Shown in pieces: positions 8,567-14,489 of a DNA stretch of 15,929 nt (positions are counted from its first letter, which is position 1; every line of letters begins with the position of its first letter). The notes under the pieces are model-generated. The model did no database searches and was not told where the DNA came from. It saw only the letters and a list, made by a program, of their open reading frames with translations. Origin of the DNA: an uncultured Collinsella sp. (GTDB taxonomy: Bacteria > Actinomycetota > Coriobacteriia > Coriobacteriales > Coriobacteriaceae); contig URNJ01000028.1 of NCBI GenBank assembly GCA_900549215.1, positions 1-15,929 of the forward strand, given 5' to 3'. A program made the position numbers and the translations under genes.

Positions 8567-9255
8567 TGGAGTTCAAGCAAATGAAAGGCGGCGTGGCCAA
8601 GCTAGGCGATAAACTTGGGTTCAATCCTGATAAACTCATTGGCCCCGAATCAAAGGAAACCAAGGCAGAGGTTAAAAATGCCGGCCGTAACGAATCCATC
8701 GATCCCGACAAATTGATTAGACCCTCGGTGGAATCGTGCGATTATCCTTCGAGCTATAAGGAGAGGCTGGACCGTACACCGAGCATCGAGAATCCAAACG
8801 GAAAATGGTCGGGTGACCGAGGGGAATCGATGTTTATTCCCACAGCCGATAGGGTCCGCGAAATTCTTCGAAACAAAGGTCTTGAGGGCATCAATTACAA
8901 GGATGGAATTCCTGACTTCAACCCTATCTCTGAAGCGAAAGTAACCATACAAGGCATGAACCAGCATAGGCTTTCGCAGATGGGCGAGAACGGCGAGCGC
9001 ATTGTCGGCAACTATGAAAAGGCAGACATTGAATGCGCAAAAGCTTGGAACCTTGAGCAACACGATGGCAAAGATGATTGGACGCACCAGGATGTCAAGA
9101 AATGGCGCGAGGCAAATGAGCACACCTGGCACGAGCACAATGATATGAAGACGTGCTCTCTTGTTCCGACCGAAGTTCACAAGGTGTGCAGCCATCTCGG
9201 CGGCGTAAGCGAAATCAAAAACATACTGAATCAGATTGGCGGCTTCGATGACTAA
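8566..9255 (+). CDS. HNH/Endo VII-superfamily nuclease (WHH-like toxin domain)
   Basis: A 229-residue protein whose C-terminal half matches the WHH-type HNH/Endo VII toxin nucleases. Features in order are NGKWSGDRGES (78-88), DGIPDFNP (113-120), DVKKWREANEHTWHEHNDM (176-194) and VPTEVHKVCSHLGG (200-213). Likely metal and catalytic residues are His189, His191, His205 and His210. Such domains cut DNA and normally sit at the end of secreted polymorphic toxins. Here the N-terminal part is only about 75 residues, without signal peptide, trafficking domain or repeats of the usual kind. It does carry a short duplicated motif, NPDKLIGP (20-27) and DPDKLIRP (46-53). The ATG at 8566 overlaps the HerA-like stop by one base (TAATG), which implies coupled translation. 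The small gene after it probably encodes the antidote. Nuclease family is well supported; its use (effector of the GTPase/ATPase pair, or a separate toxin) is inference. Confidence 0.82.
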   Translation: MEFKQMKGGVAKLGDKLGFNPDKLIGPESKETKAEVKNAGRNESIDPDKLIRPSVESCDYPSSYKERLDRTPSIENPNGKWSGDRGESMFIPTADRVREILRNKGLEGINYKDGIPDFNPISEAKVTIQGMNQHRLSQMGENGERIVGNYEKADIECAKAWNLEQHDGKDDWTHQDVKKWREANEHTWHEHNDMKTCSLVPTEVHKVCSHLGGVSEIKNILNQIGGFDD

Positions 9256-9616
9256 CGGCATGAATCTGTGGGGCAGGGATTTCTCGCTCCCCGTCTATTA
9301 CGAGTGCGACTCGGACCAAGACGTCCTCGACATTCAAAAGGAAGCAAAGGACGCCCTGCTTGCAAGCTGGGATACCGTTGAGAGCAGCAAGGAAGCGATC
9401 GAAGATTATTGCCTCGAAAGAGACGGCGCTCAGATTAAGAGCCCCGTTACGAATATCTTTAGATACGTTATTCCGACCAGCATCGTGGTACTTCGAAGCG
9501 ATGATGCTCGCAAGGCGGCACTCATGTGCAACTACCGCTTTGACCCCGAACACGGACTTGCTGCGGTATTTGAGAACGAGCAACTTGCGGCTGTTGTCCC
9601 CCAAGACGAGCTCTAG
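9248..9616 (+). CDS. Small acidic protein, probable immunity protein (DUF6985-like)
   Basis: Encodes about 122 residues from ATG 9248 (MTNGMNLWGRDF). Other in-frame starts are TTG 9236 and ATG 9260, and no start has a strong ribosome site. I prefer 9248 because it overlaps the nuclease stop by 8 bases, as expected for coupled toxin-immunity genes. The opening LWGRDFSLPVYYEC and the block ALMCNYRFDPEHGLAAVFEN near the C-terminus recall, from memory, small DUF6985-like cytoplasmic proteins found beside WHH/HNH toxins. The protein is acidic, has no membrane segment and shows no catalytic motif, which fits an inhibitor that binds a DNase. It is the last gene of the operon and is followed by a terminator 30 bases on. 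Coding status is secure; the immunity role is inferred from position and size. Confidence 0.7.
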   Translation: MTNGMNLWGRDFSLPVYYECDSDQDVLDIQKEAKDALLASWDTVESSKEAIEDYCLERDGAQIKSPVTNIFRYVIPTSIVVLRSDDARKAALMCNYRFDPEHGLAAVFENEQLAAVVPQDEL

Positions 9617-9646
9617 GTCGATCATACGCAGACAGAAAAACGAAAA

Positions 9647-9690
9647 CCGAGGCCGCTCCAGCACACACTGGAGCGGCCTCGGCCTCTTTT
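9647..9690. terminator. Bidirectional intrinsic terminator of the island operon
   Basis: Arms 9647-9661 (CCGAGGCCGCTCCAG) and 9668-9682 form a perfect 15-bp GC-rich stem with the loop CACACA. On the plus strand the stem is followed by CCTCTTTT. On the minus strand the sequence after the stem reads TTTTCGTTTTT. It should therefore end transcription both from the four-gene operon and from the oncoming MFS transporter gene. Confidence 0.92.
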
Positions 9691-9705
9691 ACGCATGCTC
9701 AGCGA

Positions 9706-9739
9706 GGTAGCTAAAATAGCCCCGCCCAAATTAGCTACC
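9706..9739. repeat. Second inverted repeat between island and MFS gene
   Basis: GGTAGCTAA (9706-9714) and TTAGCTACC (9731-9739) are a perfect 9-bp inverted pair around a 16-nt, C-rich loop. There is no T-run on either side, so it is not an obvious terminator. It lies between the bidirectional terminator and the 141-bp repeat. The stretch 9617-9835 holds these three palindromic structures and no gene. Confidence 0.75.
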
Positions 9740-9751
9740 CCAGCCCCTTTC

Positions 9752-9892
9752 TAAGTTGCGGTGAAATAGGGACTGTTTGCCGGGTTTATTGGGCCCAGCA
9801 GTCCGTATTTCACCGCAGCTGATGAGGGGATGTGGCTAGGCGACGGGCTTGGCGCGGCGTATGGCCGGGAACAGCACGGTGATGGCGAGGAT
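9752..9892 (+). repeat. Right 141-bp direct repeat flanking the island (copy B)
   Basis: Direct repeat of 2281-2421. Here it spans a palindrome (9754-9820) plus the last 18 codons and stop of the intact MFS gene, so this copy is likely in its original setting, and the left copy was duplicated or displaced when the roughly 7.3-kb island arrived. No integrase or transposase gene lies between the two copies. Confidence 0.9.
9754..9820. repeat. Imperfect palindrome with 24-nt arms (copy B)
   Basis: Left arm 9754-9777 and right arm 9797-9820 pair with the same G-G mismatch as copy A plus one changed base pair near each end of the right arm. The 19-nt loop 9778-9796 (TGCCGGGTTTATTGGGCCC) resembles the reverse complement of the copy A loop (16 of 19 positions), not its direct sequence. 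It sits just after the MFS stop codon. Confidence 0.85.
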
Positions 9893-11032
9893 GACGCCCA
9901 CGACGGTAATCGCCCCACCCACGAAGCCGATCCAAGCGATACCGGGGCCCGAAACCACGGCTCCGCCGATCGCGGTACCCGTGCCGATACCCAGATTGAA
10001 CAGGCCCGAGAAGATCGACATGGCGACAGCCGACGAATCCGTGGGCGTGTATTTGATGAGCTCGGCTTGGAACGCCACATTGAAGGCCGTGGCGCAACAG
10101 CCCCATAGCGCGCAAACAGCGAGAACCGCAGCGAGTGACGATGCGGTCGGACCCATGAGCAGCAGGGCCGCCGGCACGCCGGAGAGCGTAATTGCAAGGA
10201 AAGGGAACCGGTGGCCATCGAACAGACGGCCAAACAGCCAGCTGCCCACCAGACCAGAGCAGCCAAACGCCGTCAGCGTCATGGTAATGGCGCCCGCGTC
10301 GACGTGCGCGACCTGCGCCAGGAAGGGCTCGATATAGCTGTAGCCTGCGTAATAGCCGGTCGCCATAAAGACCGTGACCGCATAGAGCGCGATGAGGAAC
10401 GGGTTCTTAAGCAGCTCGGGCAGCTGCTTAACGGTAAAGCGCTCACCCGCCAGCATGGCCGGGAACACCGCTGCCTGGTAGACGACCGCGATGGCTGAGA
10501 GGCCCCCGACCACGGCAAACGTCATGCGCCAGCCCACGGCCAGGCCGATGGCGCGACCGATCGGCAGGCCAAAGATCTGCGCGATGGACGAGCCCGTGGC
10601 GATCATGCTGATGGCGAGCGCCCCGTGACGGGTGTCGACCAGGCGCGAGGCCATGATCGAGGCGACCGACCAGAACACGGCATGTGCGCAAGCGACTACC
10701 AGGCGCGCACAGACCAGAATGGGATATGTCGGTGCCACAGCGGACAGGAACTGACCCAGAGAAAACACGGCGAGCACGCCGAGCAGCATCCGCTTGAACT
10801 CAAAGCGCGAGGCAAACACCATAAGCGGCAGCGACAGCAACATGACGCCCCAAGCATAGACCGAGATCATGATGCCTGCCTGGGCCTCGGTGAGCGAGAA
10901 CGACGCGGCGATATCAGTCAGAAGGCCGATGGGCATAAACTCCGATGTGTTGAACACGAACGCACAGCAGGCGAGCCCGATAAGCGGGAGCCACTGCCTG
11001 AGTGCGATACCACCTTGCTTTGTTTGAGCCAT
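9836..11032 (-). CDS. MFS efflux transporter, SotB/YdeA type
   Basis: A 398-residue major facilitator protein with about 12 hydrophobic helices, the usual MFS length. The first helix carries FVFNTSEFMPIGLLTDIA (residues 25-42), closely resembling the equivalent segment of E. coli SotB (FNTTEFVPVGLLSDIA). Other shared blocks are the helix-4 segment CAHAVFWS, LIATG/MIATGSS, GWRMTF, YSYIEPF and IFSGLFNLGIG. SotB-type carriers export sugars such as arabinose and IPTG-like compounds by proton antiport; the substrate here is unknown. A GGAGAGG ribosome site (plus-strand 11042-11048) supports the ATG at 11030-11032, and TATAAT on the minus strand (11070-11075) is a good -10. The 3' end lies inside the 141-bp repeat, so the gene borders the accessory island. 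Gene family is confident; physiological substrate is not. Confidence 0.87.
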   Translation of the reverse strand: MAQTKQGGIALRQWLPLIGLACCAFVFNTSEFMPIGLLTDIAASFSLTEAQAGIMISVYAWGVMLLSLPLMVFASRFEFKRMLLGVLAVFSLGQFLSAVAPTYPILVCARLVVACAHAVFWSVASIMASRLVDTRHGALAISMIATGSSIAQIFGLPIGRAIGLAVGWRMTFAVVGGLSAIAVVYQAAVFPAMLAGERFTVKQLPELLKNPFLIALYAVTVFMATGYYAGYSYIEPFLAQVAHVDAGAITMTLTAFGCSGLVGSWLFGRLFDGHRFPFLAITLSGVPAALLLMGPTASSLAAVLAVCALWGCCATAFNVAFQAELIKYTPTDSSAVAMSIFSGLFNLGIGTGTAIGGAVVSGPGIAWIGFVGGAITVVGVILAITVLFPAIRRAKPVA

Positions 11033-11069
11033 ATAGGAAAACCTCTCCGATTATCTTGAGCGGTGGGCG

Positions 11070-11075
11070 ATTATA
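11070..11075 (-). promoter_or_regulatory. Probable -10 box of the MFS transporter gene
   Basis: The minus strand reads TATAAT here, a full consensus match, 37 bases before the transporter's ATG. No good -35 hexamer is seen 17-18 bases upstream. The 175-base gap between the MFS start and the end of the next gene upstream contains this element and no gene I accept. Confidence 0.45.
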
Positions 11076-11207
11076 GCAATGAGAAGTCTATAAAATGAGC
11101 AGCAAAAGAATTCTTGGAAAACGATCGTTAACAGACGGCGCGCCAATTCTGCTTAGAAAGCAAGGTACGCAGGAACTCAATGTCGAAAACGCGGCTTCAT
11201 CTTCGGG

Positions 11208-12035
11208 CTATCGCGCCTGCTCGGATACGCACAAGGACACCCCCATGAGCACGTCAATTTCGAGCCAACTCGCAACCGCACAATGAACTAGCAAAAGCAG
11301 CATATAAGCAAACGCCCCATAATAAAGTCCCTCATGTACAAGCGCCGTCACTGAAAGTACCGACGGCAGCGCCGCACTCGAAACTACCCATCCAACAAGA
11401 ACCTGGATAGCGTAACTTGCAACCAGATTCCATACCACCAGCAGCGTTGCGGGACGCGCGATTTCTCTACAGGAGGAACGAAGCACCGTGACCGAACGCA
11501 TGACGTAGCGTGGTGCAAACCGAATGCCTCGTAGTCCCCTCTGCCCCGCGTCCGCATCTTCAATCAACACGAATATGAACGACGCGGAAAGAAGCGTCAC
11601 GATTACCGTCACCACAAGCGAGCACAACACCCCGAGCTGGCTGCTCGCAAGCGAAGCAAAGACTACAATTGCCGATAAAATCAAGTGAACCAAATAAAGT
11701 AGTAGCGCCCCAGAAATCTGGAGGGGAACCGTCGAGGCCAAGAGATAAACCGGAGGGGTTCGAGCAGGTTGCACCGTCTCTTTGGACCGGTCGACGGCAA
11801 ATAATGAAAAAGCCACATTCGATAGAAGCAGGTTTAAAAAGGCCGCGACCACAGTGCAAATAAGCGTAATGGACGGATTGATATAGGCGAGCTCAGTTGC
11901 AACGTTTGATACACCAAGTTGAAGCGCGCTCATAACAAACAAGGGGATATATAACGCCATCGTGCAGCCACTCCGGCATCCCTTCGCCCGATCGCCCGAT
12001 TCCAGAAAGACATTGAAGTTCTCTCGCAAGTTCAC
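11208..12035 (-). CDS. Six-helix integral membrane protein of unknown function
   Basis: Encodes up to 275 residues with about six hydrophobic helices (roughly 27-46, 53-79, 98-125, 132-157, 195-219 and 235-262) and short charged loops. A loop before helix 5 is rich in Arg (RGLRGIRFAPRYVMRSVTVL), suggesting it faces the cytoplasm. I recognise no domain, ATPase partner or catalytic motif. The longest start is a GTG at 12033-12035 with a poor ribosome site. An internal ATG at residue 26 (MALYIPLFVM), at the edge of helix 1 and preceded by GGAG ten bases upstream, is an alternative. It is flanked by same-strand genes with gaps of 90 and 175 bases, so it may be read from the GH4 transcript or alone. 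AT-richer codons than the MFS gene hint at a different history. The gene is probably real because a long multi-helix hydropathy pattern is kept. Confidence 0.65.
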   Translation of the reverse strand: MNLRENFNVFLESGDRAKGCRSGCTMALYIPLFVMSALQLGVSNVATELAYINPSITLICTVVAAFLNLLLSNVAFSLFAVDRSKETVQPARTPPVYLLASTVPLQISGALLLYLVHLILSAIVVFASLASSQLGVLCSLVVTVIVTLLSASFIFVLIEDADAGQRGLRGIRFAPRYVMRSVTVLRSSCREIARPATLLVVWNLVASYAIQVLVGWVVSSAALPSVLSVTALVHEGLYYGAFAYMLLLLVHCAVASWLEIDVLMGVSLCVSEQAR

Positions 12036-12125
12036 TCTATACCCGTTTTCTTACTAGGCAGGGCGAACGGGCGCCAATATAAACGCCGGTCCGCCCATCC
12101 ATAATTATTAGTTTTAACGTCCAGA

Positions 12126-13499
12126 CTAGTCTGTCCAGCCGTCGATGTAGTCGCGGTTAAGCTCAAAGTACTGCGCGGCGATATCTTTCGCCAAGGAGTA
12201 CGAATTAACGAGCGGGTGCATCGCGAGGCTCTCGACAATGTCGCGCTTCGATCGGTTAACGATGCCACGCGCCACGGTGCGCTCGTAGTACTTGACGCGA
12301 CGAATCAATTCGAGGTTTCCCGCGGGCACAGAATCGGCTTCGACGCGATGCGGTACACAGCCATCGGTGGAGATATCGCACGTTGACTCAATGACGTCTG
12401 TATCGAGAAGGCCGGGGATGGCGCCATTGTTGGGGGTGCACAGGATCATCTGCTGCGTCTTGCCAGAGCGAGCAATATCCATGAAACGGAGCGCGACACC
12501 TGCATATCCGCCAGCATCTTTGCCGTACACGTCAAACGTCCACGGCTTGTCGCGGTGAATACCTGTCTCGGCCGCCATGTAGTTGTTTTCGCGCATTCCG
12601 TACCACTTCTCAAAGCACGCGAGGCCCTTTTCGAAGTCGTTCTCAATATCGATAGATGCAAGCTCGCTCGTCATTTCTCGATTAATTTCTTCGATTAGTT
12701 CGCCGCGCGTCTGGGGCGAAGAGAGAACGTTGGCAACGGCGCGCTCGCGATAGTAGAAATAGTATAGGTACTCATTTGGCACGCATCCGCGATTTAGAAC
12801 GAGATCCTTCTCGAAGAACCTAAGATCCGTATGAGCATATGCCCCGTCGTCGTGGATCAAGTCGGGCATGATGTCCTCGCCGTCAACCGTCACATTGCGG
12901 AAGAACGAGAGGTGGTTGAGTCCATAGCACTCGCCCTGAACCGATGCGGGATCAACGCCTTTATACTCGGCAAACTGATGCAACATGCCCGAGGGGGCAT
13001 CGCAAATGCCATAAGTAAAATCGTAGCCCATATCGCGTAAGGCCTGAGATACGACGCCAGCGGGATTAGTAAAGTTAAACACCTTGACGCCCGGCTTTGC
13101 GTACTTCTTGATTAACTCGCAATACGAAGCAAGCGCAGGGACGGAGCGCATGGCAAAAGACACGCCGGCTGCGCCAGTCGTCTCTTGGCCAAGAACCCCA
13201 TGTGAGAGAGCAATGCGCTCATCGCGAACGCGCATATGGTCCCCACCGACGCGAATCGTCGTGATTACGTAATCGGCGTCCTTAACGGCCTCGATTGCAT
13301 CGCCCGTCAGTGAAAAATTAAGCGTGGGGCAAAGCATGCCCGAGACATGGGCGGCAAGGCCACCGTAGATGCGCAACTTCTCGGGATCATTGTCCATAAA
13401 CACAAGTTCATCGATTCCAAGCGATGACGCCTGCTGGGCTATGCTCTTTGCCAAAAACATGGAGCGGACGCCACCGCCGCCTATGACCGTAAGTTTCAT
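12126..13499 (-). CDS. GH4 family 6-phospho-glycosidase (NAD+/Mn2+ dependent)
   Basis: A 457-residue family 4 glycosidase that hydrolyses phosphorylated disaccharides made by a PTS, using NAD+ and a divalent metal through a redox mechanism. Visible features are the Rossmann motif VIGGGGVRS (5-13), the DADYVITTIRVGG strand (74-86), GQETTGAAG (104-112), FNFTNPAG (141-148), the metal-binding Cys166 in CDAP and His196 in GLNHLSF. The length is typical. I start at the ATG at 13497-13499, preceded by a G-rich ribosome site, because the Rossmann strand follows immediately; the open frame to 13700 has no family homology. FNFTNPAG is like the beta-glucosidases (LicH), but CDxP is the alpha-type signature, so linkage specificity is open. 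It is divergent from the RpiR-type regulator and close to a PTS EIICB gene, which suits a phospho-glucoside pathway. Confidence 0.88.
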   Translation of the reverse strand: MKLTVIGGGGVRSMFLAKSIAQQASSLGIDELVFMDNDPEKLRIYGGLAAHVSGMLCPTLNFSLTGDAIEAVKDADYVITTIRVGGDHMRVRDERIALSHGVLGQETTGAAGVSFAMRSVPALASYCELIKKYAKPGVKVFNFTNPAGVVSQALRDMGYDFTYGICDAPSGMLHQFAEYKGVDPASVQGECYGLNHLSFFRNVTVDGEDIMPDLIHDDGAYAHTDLRFFEKDLVLNRGCVPNEYLYYFYYRERAVANVLSSPQTRGELIEEINREMTSELASIDIENDFEKGLACFEKWYGMRENNYMAAETGIHRDKPWTFDVYGKDAGGYAGVALRFMDIARSGKTQQMILCTPNNGAIPGLLDTDVIESTCDISTDGCVPHRVEADSVPAGNLELIRRVKYYERTVARGIVNRSKRDIVESLAMHPLVNSYSLAKDIAAQYFELNRDYIDGWTD

Positions 13500-13571
13500 A
13501 TCGAAACCCCCAATTAGCACATTCAATATTGCATGGTTCGCCTGTGTATGGATATTGTATCCAGCATGAAG

Positions 13572-13664
13572 GGCCGCTTCCCGCCCCGGCTGCAAGGCGG
13601 GAAAGGAATTCCCCAAGGAGTTATTATTTACGCAACGGAAGCGGCCGCACACGTCCGGCGGGAA
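13572..13664. promoter_or_regulatory. Nested inverted repeats in the GH4/regulator intergenic region
   Basis: GGCCGCTTCC (13572-13581) is inverted perfectly as GGAAGCGGCC (13637-13646). Inside this, TTCCCGCC (13578-13585) is inverted as GGCGGGAA (13596-13603), and the same GGCGGGAA recurs at 13657-13664. The repeats lie between the divergent GH4 and regulator genes, as expected for operators of the RpiR-type protein. A weak plus-strand promoter-like pair, TTGCAT at 13529 and TATTGT at 13553, precedes them. Operator function is inferred from position. Confidence 0.45.
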
Positions 13665-13674
13665 GGGAGCACCG

Positions 13675-14427
13675 ATGGTTGATAAAAAGCAGATTTCCAA
13701 GCTCTACTCAGCCGCAAAGCTATCCGAAACCGAGCAAAGCGTACTCGAATACCTACTCAACAATATCGACACCCTCGATGATATTGGCATAAAACCCGTC
13801 GCCATGGCATGCTTTACCAGCATGACGACAGTCATCAGGCTTTCGAAAAAGCTCGGCTACCGTGGCTACCGCGAAATGATGTACGATCTCAAGCACCTTC
13901 AGCATGTCTCCCGCGAAATGAATCAATCACTCAAAGGCAATAGCGTCCACTTCGTATGCCACACCGGAGATGTAGACGTATTCATCGCCGCCCTGCATCG
14001 CAACAGAATGATCGGAGTAAACGGAGAGGGCTTCTCACGCATCGTCGCGCAGTACATGACGACCAAGCTCGTTGGACTTGGCTTTTTGGCCGTCATACAG
14101 GACTTCCTAGAAACCGATCAGTTTGTCGAATCCAACCGAAATACGCTCAGCTGCATGATGCTCATATCCAAATCGGGCCAGACAGAAGCCATCCTGGAAA
14201 CCGCAAGGGCATGCCACGACGCAGGCATTACGACCCTCGCGTTTACCGGCAACGAAGACAGTGAGCTCGCCAAGACGGCAGACGCAATCTTTACGATACA
14301 TGACGATCACCCAATGGATCTTAAGAACGTTAAGCCTAACTGCTTTACCGGGAGTTGTATTCTCGCATTCGAAGAATTATTGAGTATCTGCCTTGACAAT
14401 CTAAAACAAGAAGGCTTGGCCCCCTAA
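13675..14427 (+). CDS. MurR/RpiR family transcriptional regulator
   Basis: A 250-residue regulator with an N-terminal RpiR-type helix-turn-helix (about 15-75: LSETEQSVLEYLLNN, then FTSMTTVIRLSKKLGYRGY) and a C-terminal SIS sugar-phosphate-binding domain (about 95-240). The SIS signature ISKSGQTEAILE (164-175) is followed by TLAFTGNEDSELAKTADAIF, which is standard for the family. Such proteins bind a phosphosugar and switch neighbouring catabolic genes on or off. Start ATG 13675 has AAGGGAG just upstream (13663-13669). It is divergent from the GH4 gene and convergent with the EIICB gene. In B. subtilis an RpiR-type activator (GlvR) controls a comparable GH4 plus EIICB maltose locus. Activator or repressor action here cannot be told. 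Family assignment is firm. Confidence 0.9.
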   Translation: MVDKKQISKLYSAAKLSETEQSVLEYLLNNIDTLDDIGIKPVAMACFTSMTTVIRLSKKLGYRGYREMMYDLKHLQHVSREMNQSLKGNSVHFVCHTGDVDVFIAALHRNRMIGVNGEGFSRIVAQYMTTKLVGLGFLAVIQDFLETDQFVESNRNTLSCMMLISKSGQTEAILETARACHDAGITTLAFTGNEDSELAKTADAIFTIHDDHPMDLKNVKPNCFTGSCILAFEELLSICLDNLKQEGLAP

Positions 14428-14450
14428 ATCATGCGATAGGAAGCCAAGCC
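14401..14450 (-). terminator. Probable terminator between regulator and EIICB gene
   Basis: GGCTTGGC (14413-14420) and GCCAAGCC (14443-14450) form a perfect 8-bp stem, extended by CCTA/TAGG (14423-14426 with 14437-14440) after a 2-nt internal loop. On the minus strand the stem is followed by TTCTTGTTTTAG, so it should end transcription of the EIICB gene. On the plus strand no T-run follows. The stem overlaps the last codons of the regulator gene. Confidence 0.55.
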
Positions 14451-14489
14451 CTGGAATTGCGCTATGCGATTGAAAGCCACTTGCGCGTT

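Noticed and set aside
2281..9892. Insertion sequence or integrative element carrying its own recombinase
   Set aside because: No transposase, integrase, resolvase, relaxase or phage structural gene is encoded between the repeats, and 141-bp diverged repeats are too long for an ordinary target-site duplication.
11095..11286. 63-codon plus-strand open frame in the gap before the membrane-protein gene
   Set aside because: It has no Shine-Dalgarno site, overlaps the 3' end of the membrane-protein gene and has an undistinguished sequence.
13500..13700. 67-codon N-terminal extension of the GH4 frame
   Set aside because: GH4 proteins begin directly with the Rossmann strand; the extension crosses the divergent control region and overlaps the regulator start, so the ATG at 13499 is used.
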